Below are positions 8,537 to 20,020 of a stretch of DNA of 64,000 nt, piece after piece. The stretch comes from Acetobacteraceae bacterium H6797 (GTDB lineage Bacteria; Pseudomonadota; Alphaproteobacteria; Acetobacterales; Acetobacteraceae), in NCBI GenBank assembly GCA_015223225.1, contig JADFCQ010000002.1, positions 682,001 to 746,000 of the forward strand. Reading direction: 5' to 3'. Both the position numbers and the translations under genes were made by a program. How positions within the stretch are numbered: position 1 is the stretch's first letter; each line of letters starts with the position of its first letter. Below the pieces are notes generated by a model. It saw nothing but the letters and a program-made list of their open reading frames with translations. It did no database searches and was not told where the DNA came from.

Positions 8537-8980
8537 ATGCGCAAGCAAGATCTCATCGGCATCCTGGCGATCGCCCTCGTGACGGGGGGCATGCTTCTCT
8601 ACCGTCATCTGGGCGTGGAACCGCTTCGATGGGGGTCGGTCTGCATCGCTGCGGACGCCCCCTGGCCCTGCCAGCCGCGCGCCTGGCTGATGTGGATGCA
8701 GCATTGGGGCCTCTGGGGCATCGGCGCAATGCTGCTCGGCCTCTGGGCCTTCCTGGCGCCGGGCCGCAGCGCCCCCTTCGCGGTGCGCGTGGCGGCCGTC
8801 GCGGCGGGCATCGTGGCGGTGATGAACTACAACGCCACCTGGGGCGTGCTGGCGACGACGCTCGGTATCTGGAGCTGGATCGAGGCCCGCTCGGCCCTTT
8901 CCGAGGCTGAAGCGGCCGAGCATCAGGGCTCCCAGGCCGGGCACCACCACCATGACCATGGGGAATTACGCGGCGCCTGA
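8537..8980 (+). CDS. small membrane protein with histidine-rich tail, unknown function
   Basis: A 147-aa protein with about three to four hydrophobic segments (near residues 5-22, 52-70, 78-96 and 98-115). The loop after the first helix contains two cysteines (SVCIAADAPWPCQP). The C-terminal tail is cytoplasmic or periplasmic and contains HHHHDHGE, a potential metal-binding site. I do not recognise a named family. The ATG at 8537 starts the first hydrophobic segment directly. It is divergent from the BenE-type gene (124 bases) and 119 bases upstream of ettA in the same direction. Confidence 0.65.
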   Translation: MRKQDLIGILAIALVTGGMLLYRHLGVEPLRWGSVCIAADAPWPCQPRAWLMWMQHWGLWGIGAMLLGLWAFLAPGRSAPFAVRVAAVAAGIVAVMNYNATWGVLATTLGIWSWIEARSALSEAEAAEHQGSQAGHHHHDHGELRGA

Positions 8981-9099
8981 GCCGCGCTTTCCTGCGGCTC
9001 ACCCCAGCGCATTAAGACGCAGCCATACCCCATGGTGCATTGCTCTATGGGGCTGTGACCCGTAAAACCGCGCGCCCGCCGGTTTGATGAGGACGCAGC

Positions 9100-10779
<1,680 letters not shown>

Positions 10780-10849
10780 CAGGCGCGCGCGGCGGCCGGA
10801 AGATCGTCATCCCCATGACGGCAAGGGACGCAGGGAAGGCCCCTCGGCC

Positions 10850-11374
10850 GTGAGCGAGGCGTATCCGCCGCATTGGACCATCCGGACCGAGCGGCTGCTC
10901 CTCGCCCCCGTGGCGCCGGAGCACCTGCCGGACCTCGTGCGGCTGAAGGGCGACGAGGCCGCTTTCGGCATCATGCTCCACGGCACCCGGACCCCCGCCC
11001 GCACGGCGGAGGAACTGGCCGACGACATCTCCTTCTGGAAGGTGCGCGGCTATGGCACCTGGGTGGTGATCGAGCAAAGCACGGGCGATTTCCTCGGCAT
11101 CGTCGGGCTGATGGAACGGCCGGACGGGCGCGGCGTCGCGCTGCGCTTCGCGCTCTGGCCGCATTGCCGGGGCAAGGGCTATGCCCGCGAGGCCGCCCGC
11201 GCCGCCCTGGCCTTCGGCCATCAGGCGGGTCTGTTGCGCATCATCGCCGTGGCGCGGGATACCAACCACGCCTCGCGCGCCGTGCTCGGCGATATCGGCA
11301 TGACCGATGCCGATACTTTCGAGCATAACGGCCACCTCATGCGCGTGCTGGAAAGCATCAAAGCCGAAAGCTGA
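10850..11374 (+). CDS. GNAT family N-acetyltransferase
   Basis: A 174-aa cytosolic acetyltransferase of the RimJ/RimL-like GNAT class. It opens with IRTERLLLAPVAPEHLPDLVRL, the usual start of this class, and has the acetyl-CoA loop region CRGKGYAREAARAAL (Q/RxxGxG/A) around residues 97-111. The substrate is unknown. I chose the GTG at 10850, with AGGGAAGG a short distance upstream; no ATG fits in frame at that point. It follows ettA by 70 bases on the same strand and may share its transcript. Confidence 0.82.
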   Translation: MSEAYPPHWTIRTERLLLAPVAPEHLPDLVRLKGDEAAFGIMLHGTRTPARTAEELADDISFWKVRGYGTWVVIEQSTGDFLGIVGLMERPDGRGVALRFALWPHCRGKGYAREAARAALAFGHQAGLLRIIAVARDTNHASRAVLGDIGMTDADTFEHNGHLMRVLESIKAES

Positions 11375-11432
11375 TCGACATTGTCGACCGGCCCGAGGTT
11401 GCGCCATCATGGCCCGCGTCTAATCTCGGGCC

Positions 11433-12434
11433 ATGAAGCTCTCCATCCTCGATCAATCCACCGTTGCCGAGGGCCGCGGCCCGGGCGAAGCCATTCGCGA
11501 AACCCTCGCGCTGGCGAAGCTGGCCGAGGACTGGGGCTATGAGCGCTATTGGGTCGCGGAGCATCACAACACCGCCTCCAATGCCGGATCCGCGCCCGAG
11601 ATCCTGATCTCGGCCATCGCGGCCACCACCGGGCGCATCCGCGTGGGCTCGGCCGGCATCATGCTGCCGCACTACTCACCCCTGAAAATCGCCGAGCAGT
11701 TCCGTGCGCTGGAGGCCATCGCGCCGGGGCGGATCGATCTCGGGCTCGGCCGGGCGCCGGGCAGCGACGGGCGCACCGCCTTCGCGCTCAACCCCAATGC
11801 CAATGAATCCGCCGAGCGCTTCCCGCAATCGGTGATGGAACTGCTCGGCTGGCTGGGCGAAGGCCTGCCCGAGAACCACCCTTTCCGCAGCGTCGTTGCC
11901 AATCCGGCCGTCGAGACCAGGCCCGAGGTTTGGATGCTCGGCAGTTCCGATTTTGGCGCCCAACTCGCCGGCTATCTCGGCCTGCCCTATGGCTATGCCT
12001 ATTTCATTACCGACGGGCGCGGCGCCGAGGAGGCAATGGAGACCTATCGCGCCAGTTTCCGCGCCGAGGCCGGGCGCCTGGCCGCGCCACATGCCTCCAT
12101 CACCGTCTTCGCCCTGACGGCCGCGACCGAGGCCGAGGCCTGGCGCCTCTTCCGCTCCCGCGAACTCTGGCGCCTGGGGCGGGACCGTGGCGTCTACGCG
12201 CCCCTGCCGAGCGTCGAGGCGGCCGAGGCCCATGCCTATTCCGAGGCGGAACTCGCGCGGATCGAACGCATCCGCGAGCGCGCCATCGTGGGCGATCCGG
12301 GCCAGGTCGCGGCGAAGCTCAAGGCGCTCGGTGGCAAGCTGGGGGTGCAGGAAGTCGCGGTTCTGACGGCCTGCCACGACCCCATGGCCCGGCGCGAGAG
12401 CTACAGGCTTCTGGCTGAAGCATGGAAAGGCTGA
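11433..12434 (+). CDS. LLM class flavin-dependent oxidoreductase, MsnO8 family
   Basis: A 333-aa TIM-barrel enzyme of the luciferase-like monooxygenase superfamily. The stretches MKLSILDQSTVAEG, GYERYWVAEHHN, GSAGIMLPHYSPLKIAEQFRALE and RIDLGLGRAPG are diagnostic of the MsnO8-type group. Members use reduced FMN or F420, and many remain without a known substrate. It lies 58 bases after the acetyltransferase and before the orphan binding protein, all on the plus strand, but I see no functional link among them. Confidence 0.88.
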   Translation: MKLSILDQSTVAEGRGPGEAIRETLALAKLAEDWGYERYWVAEHHNTASNAGSAPEILISAIAATTGRIRVGSAGIMLPHYSPLKIAEQFRALEAIAPGRIDLGLGRAPGSDGRTAFALNPNANESAERFPQSVMELLGWLGEGLPENHPFRSVVANPAVETRPEVWMLGSSDFGAQLAGYLGLPYGYAYFITDGRGAEEAMETYRASFRAEAGRLAAPHASITVFALTAATEAEAWRLFRSRELWRLGRDRGVYAPLPSVEAAEAHAYSEAELARIERIRERAIVGDPGQVAAKLKALGGKLGVQEVAVLTACHDPMARRESYRLLAEAWKG

Positions 12435-12549
12435 ACCTTCCTTAACCTTTCCTGCCCGGCGCCGTTATAGCAGGGTCGCCCGCCGACGCCTTCCTGCGGG
12501 AGGGCCGGGATGGCAGAAGGCGGCGAATTCAACGCCGGAGCCCCATATC

Positions 12550-13554
12550 ATGACCATTCATCGCCGCACCCTGCTCGCCGCGGCCGCCGGCTCGGCCGGC
12601 CTGCTCGCCATGCCCGGCCTTCTGCGCGCCCAGTCCGCCTATCCCAGCCGCACGCTCCGCATGGTGGTGCCCTATGCGCCCGGCGGTTCCGTGGACATGA
12701 CCGGCCGCCTCATCGCCCAGGCGCTCGCCCCGGTGCTGGGCCAGCAAGTGATCGTCGACAATCGCGGCGGCGCCGGCGGCAATATCGGCACGGCCGAAGC
12801 GGCCCGCGCGGAGAAGGACGGGCATACGATGGTGCTCGCCTCGGCCAGCATCCTCGCCGCCAACAAGTTCCTCTACAAGCGCTCCATGCCGATCGACCCG
12901 ATCACGGACCTCGCGGGCGTGACGCGCGTGACGACCGGCACCGTCTTCATGACGGTCAATGCCAACAGCCCCTACAAGACGTTCCAGGACGTCATCGCGG
13001 CCGCGAAGAAGGACCCGGGCAAGCTCACCATGGGCTCCTCGGGCACGGGCACCATCAGCCACCTGACCATGGCGAAGGTGAACAAGGTCGCGGGCGTGGA
13101 CATCACCCATGTTCCCTATCGCGGCGGCGCCCCCGCCCTGCAGGACCTGCTGGCCGGCAATATCGACCTGATGTTCGACGTCATCCCGCTGGCCATGAGC
13201 AATGTCCGCGAAGGCCGCCTGCGCGTCCTGGCCGCCGCCTCGGCCGAGCGCGTGACCTATGCGCCCGAGCTGAAGGACGTGCCGGGCATGAAGGAGCTGC
13301 TGCCGGGCAGCGGCATCGACATGCAGTCCTGGTACGGCATCAACGTGCCGGCCGGCACGCCCGCCGACCGCATCGCCAAGCTGCACGACGCCATCGTGAA
13401 GATCGTCGATACCGACGAGTTCCGCAGCAAGATGGAGCCCAACGGCTTCACCACCGTCGTCGACGCCTCCCCGGCCGCCTATGACGCCTATCTTAAGGAC
13501 CAGGAGAAGGTCTGGAAGGCGCTGGTCGAGGAATCCGGCGCCAGCCTGGACTGA
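12550..13554 (+). CDS. Bug family (tripartite tricarboxylate transporter) substrate-binding protein
   Basis: A 334-aa periplasmic protein. The N-terminus MTIHRRTLLAAAAGSAGLLAMPGLLRAQ is a Tat-like signal peptide. The mature part has the family hallmarks: YPSRTLRMVVPYAPGGSVDMTGR at the start, VDNRGGAGGNIGT, and VPYRGGAPALQDLLAGNIDLMFD. Bug proteins bind carboxylates or other small anions for a TctAB permease, but none is encoded nearby, so this is an orphan copy, as is common in Acetobacteraceae and Burkholderiales. A GNRA-loop hairpin follows the gene. Confidence 0.93.
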   Translation: MTIHRRTLLAAAAGSAGLLAMPGLLRAQSAYPSRTLRMVVPYAPGGSVDMTGRLIAQALAPVLGQQVIVDNRGGAGGNIGTAEAARAEKDGHTMVLASASILAANKFLYKRSMPIDPITDLAGVTRVTTGTVFMTVNANSPYKTFQDVIAAAKKDPGKLTMGSSGTGTISHLTMAKVNKVAGVDITHVPYRGGAPALQDLLAGNIDLMFDVIPLAMSNVREGRLRVLAAASAERVTYAPELKDVPGMKELLPGSGIDMQSWYGINVPAGTPADRIAKLHDAIVKIVDTDEFRSKMEPNGFTTVVDASPAAYDAYLKDQEKVWKALVEESGASLD

Positions 13555-13563
13555 TACGGGCTT

Positions 13564-13583
13564 GGGGAGGAGCGATCCTCCCC
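13564..13583 (+). terminator. GCGA-tetraloop hairpin after the Bug gene
   Basis: GGGGAGGA (13564-13571) pairs perfectly with TCCTCCCC (13576-13583) around a GCGA tetraloop, 10 bases after the stop codon. There is no T-run, so it may be a Rho-dependent end or an mRNA-stabilising structure. Confidence 0.5.
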
Positions 13584-13672
13584 TCCCGCCGGATGGCTTT
13601 CAGGACATTCCGCTACCGATCCTGTAATCCATCTGGCATCGAAGGGTCATTTACCGCGTTGTAGGTTGCGCC

Positions 13673-14671
13673 ATGCCCATCGCAGACCAACCTTGCCGCG
13701 GCCTGATCTTCGCCCTGGCCCTGCCCTCCGTCGGCGAGGCGCCTCGCCGCCTCCAGGCGGAAGAAATCCCCGCCCTGCTCGCCGCCGAGACGCGCCCGCC
13801 GCTCTGGCTGCATTTCGACCTCGTCGATACTGGCGCCCAGGCCTTCCTGCGCAAGATCCCCGGCCTTTCCGGCCCCGCCCTGGCCGCGCTGCTGGAGGGG
13901 GATGACCATATCCACCTCGAGGAGGCCGAAGGCATCCTCTTCGGCGCCATCCCCGATTTCCATGCCGATGCCCCCGGCCATGAGCCGGATACGCTCGGCA
14001 TGCTGCATCTCGCCATGCGGCCTGGCCTGCTCGTAACGGCCCGTCGCCATCCGCTCCGCGCCGTGCGGCTCTATGCCGAGGCCGCACCCGATGGCCGCCT
14101 CCCGCCAGCGGGCAGTGTCCAGGCCCTGCTCGGCGCGCTGCTGCGCCTCATCGCCGATGATCTCATGCGGGGCCGGCAGGCGCTGGCCACTCAGCTGACC
14201 CATATCGAGGATGCGCTGCTCCGCCCGCGCCATATCCCCGATCGCGGCCAGCTCACCAGCATTCGGCGCGACGTGCTGCGCCTGACCCGGCGCTTCACGC
14301 CCATCGCCGAGGCGCTGGACGAGATGAGCGACGACCCGCCGCCCTGGCTCGCCGATGCCTCGGGCTTCTGGCGCGAGGCGAGGCGGCTTTGCCAGGCCCG
14401 CTCGGCGCTGGAATCGCTGCAGGACCGCGCCCGCGTCGCCCAGGACGGGCATGCGACCCGCGTGGCGGAGGAAACCAACCGGCGCCTCTTCATGCTCTCC
14501 GTGCTGTCGGCGGCCATGCTGCCCGCCAGCGTCGTCACGGGCATTTTCGGCATGAATGTCGGCGGCCTGCCGGGCGTGGACCAGCCCTGGGGCATCTGGC
14601 TCGCCCTCATCCTCGTCGGCCTCTCCATCGGCGGGGTGCTGGCCGTGCTGCGCTTCTTCCGGCTGCTCTGA
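13673..14671 (+). CDS. CorA/ZntB-like divalent metal ion transporter
   Basis: A 332-aa member of the CorA family, inner-membrane pentameric channels for Mg2+, Co2+ or Zn2+. A long cytoplasmic N-terminal domain rich in helices is followed by two C-terminal membrane helices. The first helix ends in the signature GMN (FGMNVGGLP), and the loop after it reads GVDQPWG. The divergent N-terminal domain and the acidic-poor loop favour the ZntB branch over classic CorA, but the ion cannot be assigned from sequence. It stands alone between a Bug protein and gpmI. Confidence 0.85.
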   Translation: MPIADQPCRGLIFALALPSVGEAPRRLQAEEIPALLAAETRPPLWLHFDLVDTGAQAFLRKIPGLSGPALAALLEGDDHIHLEEAEGILFGAIPDFHADAPGHEPDTLGMLHLAMRPGLLVTARRHPLRAVRLYAEAAPDGRLPPAGSVQALLGALLRLIADDLMRGRQALATQLTHIEDALLRPRHIPDRGQLTSIRRDVLRLTRRFTPIAEALDEMSDDPPPWLADASGFWREARRLCQARSALESLQDRARVAQDGHATRVAEETNRRLFMLSVLSAAMLPASVVTGIFGMNVGGLPGVDQPWGIWLALILVGLSIGGVLAVLRFFRLL

Positions 14672-14792
14672 ATCGCCTGGCTCGGATGACCTCCCTCGGA
14701 TGATTTCCCTCGGGGGCATTTGACCGGCGGGTGGCTGGCCTGCCGCCTCGGCTGGCCTATGATACCCATGTCCAAGTTCAGGAGTTCCGCCC

Positions 14793-16319
<1,527 letters not shown>

Positions 16320-16331
16320 GGCGCCAGCCCC

Positions 16332-17303
16332 CTACGGGCGGCGCGCCTCGCAGGCCGAGAGCGCCGTTTCGATGAGGGTATCGACCGAGTAATAGGCCTT
16401 GGTCTCCTCGCTGGCCTGGGCCAGCGGGGCGGCCATGAAAGCCTCGATCCCCTCCAGGCTGCCGGATTCGTCCAGCACGAAGACATTATCCGGATGGAAG
16501 AGCCGCTCCTCCCGCACGGAGCGGCTGTTGGTGAGCAGCTTGCGGCCATAGAGCATGGCCTCCAGCGGGCGGAGCGTGAGGCCGTGCTGGCCCTTCTGCA
16601 CGATATCGATCACGCAGCGGGCGGAAAGGATCTCCCGCAGGTAGCCCTCGTAGGAGAGCTTGCCCTTCTTCATGTCCTTCCGCATCAGCTTGGCGAAGAA
16701 GCCGCACTTCTTGCCATGGCCGCCGGCGAAGCGGATGGAGGCGGTGAAGCCCTTCTCGGCTAGCTTGTCACGCAGCCCCTCGACGACGGGGCGCCGCCCC
16801 TTGTCCTGCCCGAGGAAGGAGAAATCCACGACCGGCTCCGGCAGGGGAAGCGGCAGAACGGGGGCGATATATTGCGGGTAGAAGGTGAAGCCGTAGCGGT
16901 CGCAATCCTCCCGGTCGAAGGAAAGCACAGGAAAGCCCGCCGCCATCACTGCCCGCAGCGGCTCCAGCAGGGCCATCTGATCGACCATCGGATTACGTAG
17001 TACCACGGCGATGGCCTGGCGCGGCCGGTAGCGCGCCAGATAGCGCAGCCCCTCGATACGCTCGCCGAAGAGGAAAAGCCCCTCGGGATAGCGAGCCAAT
17101 TGCCGTTCGATAATGCGCCGATAGCAGAAGACCGTCGCCGGCCCTCTCAAGATTCGCAGTAGCCCGCTTTTCCTGATTTCCTCCGACGGGACGAAGAAAA
17201 GAGGCTCGAATTTCGTGCGATCGGCCTGAAGAGCGAAAAGCTTCCCGTAATCTCCCCATGAGCCCACGAATATCACAGGGCGGTCGGTCTGATGGGCGAC
17301 CAT
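16332..17303 (-). CDS. RfaS-like polysaccharide/LPS glycosyltransferase candidate
   Basis: A 323-aa cytosolic protein resembling RfaS-type and CgeB-like sugar transferases of cell-surface polysaccharide synthesis. Telling segments are VDFSFLGQDKGRR near the middle and VIDIVQKGQHGLTLRPLEAMLYGRKLLTN in the C-terminal half, where this family places the nucleotide-sugar site. Donor and acceptor are unknown. The ATG at 17303 has GGAG six bases upstream. An in-frame TTG at 17321 is less likely. The region before it is markedly AT-richer than the surroundings and carries an inverted repeat. With no other surface-polysaccharide genes beside it, it could be a single acquired gene. Confidence 0.65.
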   Translation of the reverse strand: MVAHQTDRPVIFVGSWGDYGKLFALQADRTKFEPLFFVPSEEIRKSGLLRILRGPATVFCYRRIIERQLARYPEGLFLFGERIEGLRYLARYRPRQAIAVVLRNPMVDQMALLEPLRAVMAAGFPVLSFDREDCDRYGFTFYPQYIAPVLPLPLPEPVVDFSFLGQDKGRRPVVEGLRDKLAEKGFTASIRFAGGHGKKCGFFAKLMRKDMKKGKLSYEGYLREILSARCVIDIVQKGQHGLTLRPLEAMLYGRKLLTNSRSVREERLFHPDNVFVLDESGSLEGIEAFMAAPLAQASEETKAYYSVDTLIETALSACEARRP

Positions 17304-17330
17304 TTCGTTCTCCAGCAGCAAGAAATAATT

Positions 17331-17352
17331 ACATCAAGTTCACTGTTGATGT
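17331..17352. promoter_or_regulatory. inverted repeat ACATCAA-N8-TTGATGT, operator-like
   Basis: A perfect 7-bp inverted repeat with an eight-base spacer, 28-49 bases upstream of the RfaS-like gene's ATG and inside an AT-richer region of about 130 bases. Size and spacing fit a binding site for a dimeric helix-turn-helix regulator. No cognate regulator is adjacent. Confidence 0.35.
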
Positions 17353-17434
17353 GCGACCCAGGGTGAACCCACTAAACCACATTCCGCATGTTTCAATTAT
17401 TAACGACCGGCTGAACACGCGGTGTTTTTATAAA

Positions 17435-18250
17435 TCACACAGGAGAGCGATCCCTCTCTTTAGGCGGCGTGCGAGCAATGGTCAGCAGATCCACCTGCAC
17501 CGCACCGGCTTCAAGCAGGAGATCGGCGCAGGCTTCGGCGGTGGCGCCGGATGTCAGCACGTCATCCACCAGCAGCGCCCGAAGCCCCTCGGGCCGCGCC
17601 CTGGCGCCGAGCGCGAAGGCGCCCCTGACGACGGAACGGCGCTCGCCCGCCCGCAGATCCTGCAGCGGCGGCGTCTTATGCGGGCGCAGCAGCCAGTCCG
17701 GCGCCCAGGGCTTGCGCGAGATCGCGGCCAGGCGCTTGGCCAGCAACGCCGCCTGGTTATAGCGGCGGGCGAGCAGCCGCGAGCGATGCAGCGGCACGGG
17801 CAGGATGATGTCGCATTCGGCCAGAAGCTCCGGCGCCGCCGCCGCCATGCGTTGGGCGAGCCAGGGGGCCAGCTCCGTGCGGTCATTGTATTTCAGCGGC
17901 AGGACGAGCTGCTTCGCCCCCGGCCCGTAGACATAGGCCGCCCGCGCCCTGGTGAAGGGCCTGGGCCGGGCAAGGCAATCGACGCAGAAGAGCAACCCGC
18001 CCTCGCTCACCGCCGGCCCATCGGGCGCGAGCGGCAGGCCGCAGCAATGGCAGATGGGGGCCGCGACGAGGCTCAGCTGGCTCCAGCAGGCCTCGCATTG
18101 CGAACCCTGGACGCTCACCGGCGCGTCGCAGCTCAGGCAATGCGGCGGCAGCAGAGCGTCGATCGCACCTCGCCAGGCCGCCTCCGCCAGCCGGCGCAAC
18201 GGGCCGGGCTCACCGAGGCTTCGGAGAAGCATCACGGCCGCAATCGGCAT
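17435..18250 (-). CDS. ComF family protein (phosphoribosyltransferase-like)
   Basis: A 271-aa protein of the ComF/GntX family, linked to natural competence and related DNA functions. An N-terminal zinc-ribbon has paired cysteines (CLSC, CEAC, CHCCG, CVDC). A type I phosphoribosyltransferase-like domain follows, with the PRPP-loop LLVDDVLTSGATAEACA, and a ComF-typical PVPLHRSRLLARRYNQAALLA segment before it. The start is uncertain: ATG at 18250 or 18232, neither with a strong ribosome binding site. It is divergent from the methyltransferase. Confidence 0.9.
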   Translation of the reverse strand: MPIAAVMLLRSLGEPGPLRRLAEAAWRGAIDALLPPHCLSCDAPVSVQGSQCEACWSQLSLVAAPICHCCGLPLAPDGPAVSEGGLLFCVDCLARPRPFTRARAAYVYGPGAKQLVLPLKYNDRTELAPWLAQRMAAAAPELLAECDIILPVPLHRSRLLARRYNQAALLAKRLAAISRKPWAPDWLLRPHKTPPLQDLRAGERRSVVRGAFALGARARPEGLRALLVDDVLTSGATAEACADLLLEAGAVQVDLLTIARTPPKERDRSPV

Positions 18251-18417
18251 CAAGAATGGGCGGGGAAAGCGGCATTCGGGCTCCTTCGCCGTCCCTTGTA
18301 ACGGCCATGCTCGCGCTCGCCCAGGTCTCGCGAGACTTGCCCCGCCCTTGCCCTGACCCCCGGCAAGGCGCATCTGCACCGCAGGCCGCCCTCTCCGGGC
18401 CGAATGGAGTTCCGATC

Positions 18418-19308
18418 ATGTCCGAGCCGATGCGGATTTTCGACCGCCGCCTCCTGCGCCTGCGCCGCAGCCGCGCGGCCGCGACGGTGGATCGGGTGGC
18501 GCCCATTCTCGAGGACGCGGCCGAGCGGCTGATCGACCGGCTGGACGACACCACCCATCGCTTCACCTGCGCGCTTGATATCGGTGGGCGCGGCTTCGTC
18601 GCACCCCTGCTGAAGGCGCGCGGCATCCCCTTCGTCACCTCCATGGACCTCGCCCCGGCCATGGCACAGCGCGGCGGTGGCCTGCCACTGGTGGGCGACG
18701 AGGAATGGCTCCCCTTCGCCGATGGTAGCTTCGACCTGGTGGTGGCGAGCCTCTCGCTGCATTGGGTAAACGACCTGCCGGGCGCGCTGGTACAGATCCG
18801 CAAGGCGCTGAAGCCCGACGGGCTCTTCCTCGCCTCGCTGCCCGGCCTGCCGACGCTGACCGAGCTGCGCGAGGCGCTGCAAAGCGCCGAATCCGGCCTG
18901 CGCGGCGGCGTCTCGCCCCGTGTCTCGCCCTTTCCGGAACTGCGCGACGGCGCCGGGCTGCTGCAACGCGCGGGCTTCGCCCTGCCGGTGGCCGATGGGG
19001 AGGATATCGACCTCCGCTACCGCTCCCCCCTCGCCCTGCTGCGGGACCTGCGGGCGGCTGGCGAAGGCAATGCCGTGTTGGCGCGGGACAGTCGCATCCC
19101 GCCGCGCGACCTCTTCCCCGCCGCGCTGGCCATGATGCCCGAGGCGGAGGACGGCTACCGCGTGAGCTTCCGCCTGCTGGTGCTGACCGGCTGGGGCCCC
19201 GATGCCACGACCCAGAGCAAGCCCGCCCGGCCAGGCAGCGCAAATGTCCGCCTCGCCGATGCGCTGGGCACCGCCGAACAGGGCCTGGGCGAGAAGACGC
19301 GGCACTGA
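18418..19308 (+). CDS. SAM-dependent methyltransferase-fold protein, NDUFAF5-like
   Basis: A 296-aa Rossmann-fold protein of the BioC/NDUFAF5 branch. It begins MRIFDRRLLRLRRSRAA, the hallmark of alphaproteobacterial homologues of the mitochondrial complex I assembly factor NDUFAF5. Motif I is modified to ALDIGGRGFVAP, and LPFADGSFDLVVASLSLHWVNDLPG is the motif II/III region. NDUFAF5 hydroxylates an arginine of a complex I subunit; whether the bacterial protein does so is not known. ATG 18418 is preferred, with GGAG upstream. The long in-frame upstream extension lies in the spacer to comF. Confidence 0.85.
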   Translation: MSEPMRIFDRRLLRLRRSRAAATVDRVAPILEDAAERLIDRLDDTTHRFTCALDIGGRGFVAPLLKARGIPFVTSMDLAPAMAQRGGGLPLVGDEEWLPFADGSFDLVVASLSLHWVNDLPGALVQIRKALKPDGLFLASLPGLPTLTELREALQSAESGLRGGVSPRVSPFPELRDGAGLLQRAGFALPVADGEDIDLRYRSPLALLRDLRAAGEGNAVLARDSRIPPRDLFPAALAMMPEAEDGYRVSFRLLVLTGWGPDATTQSKPARPGSANVRLADALGTAEQGLGEKTRH

Positions 19309-19494
19309 GTGGCTTGTAGGCGACGTCTCGGCATCGACATTCCGCCAATCTAGCCGGGCGGAGCGGGCATCGCGCTCGCGATGCGTTTCCGAGGGGATAT
19401 CCACGCCAGAAGGTGGAGGCACCCGTCGGCCAAGCCCGGAATAACCGGCCAAGGCGGGGAGATTCGGCCAAGCCTCTAAGGTGCCGGTACGCAA

Positions 19495-19523
19495 GAGGCC
19501 TGCCGGAACCATCCGGCAGCCTC
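19495..19523 (-). terminator. strong hairpin between the convergent methyltransferase and rppH genes
   Basis: GAGGC-C-TGCCGGA pairs with TCCGGCA-GCCTC around an ACCA loop, a 12-bp stem with one bulge, starting five bases after the rppH stop on the minus strand. It likely ends the ctpA-deacetylase-rppH transcript. A further perfect inverted repeat, GCATCGCG-CT-CGCGATGC, lies at 19367-19384 in the same 220-base gap. Confidence 0.55.
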
Positions 19524-19528
19524 CGTCG

Positions 19529-20020
19529 TTAGAACATCTCGGAGACCGGCTTGAAAGCCTCGGCGATGCGCTCGTAGATCGGGCGCTTGAAGCCCACGGC
19601 GAGGCCCGGCAGCTCCTCCAGCGAAGCCCAGCGCCAGGCGTCGAATTCCGGCGGCTCATCGACATCGAGGCGGATGTCGCTATCGACGCCCGTGAAGCGC
19701 AGGGCGAACCAGCGCTGCTTCTGCCCGCGATACTTGCCCTTGAAGGCCTTGCCGATCAGTTCCGGCGGTAGGTCGTAAGTGAGCCATTCATCGAGCTCGG
19801 CGATGATCTCGGCCTTGTCGGTGCCGATCTCCTCCTCCAACTCGCGCATCACCGCCTCACGCGGCTCCTCGCCCTCATCCATGCCGCCTTGGGGAAGCTG
19901 CCAGGCCCCCGCGCCGGTATCGGGCCGGCCGGGCTGCGGCGCGCGGCGGGCGATGAAAACCTCGCCGCGATCATTGAAGAGAACGACGCCCACATTCGGG
20001 CGATAGGGCAGGTCACTCAT
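19529..20020 (-). CDS. rppH: RNA pyrophosphohydrolase
   Basis: A 163-aa Nudix hydrolase that removes pyrophosphate from the 5' end of triphosphorylated mRNA and so starts its decay. The Nudix box is complete, running from GGMDEGEEP to RELEEEIG. The N-terminus YRPNVGVVLFND and the segment KYRGQKQRWFALRF are RppH-specific. Its ATG overlaps the deacetylase stop by four bases (ATGA), giving translational coupling, as in other alphaproteobacteria. Confidence 0.95.
   Translation of the reverse strand: MSDLPYRPNVGVVLFNDRGEVFIARRAPQPGRPDTGAGAWQLPQGGMDEGEEPREAVMRELEEEIGTDKAEIIAELDEWLTYDLPPELIGKAFKGKYRGQKQRWFALRFTGVDSDIRLDVDEPPEFDAWRWASLEELPGLAVGFKRPIYERIAEAFKPVSEMF

Noticed and set aside
9028-9052. 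CCCCAT-N13-ATGGGG inverted repeat upstream of ettA as a regulatory hairpin
   Set aside because: Only a six-bp stem with a 13-base loop, too weak to support a claim.
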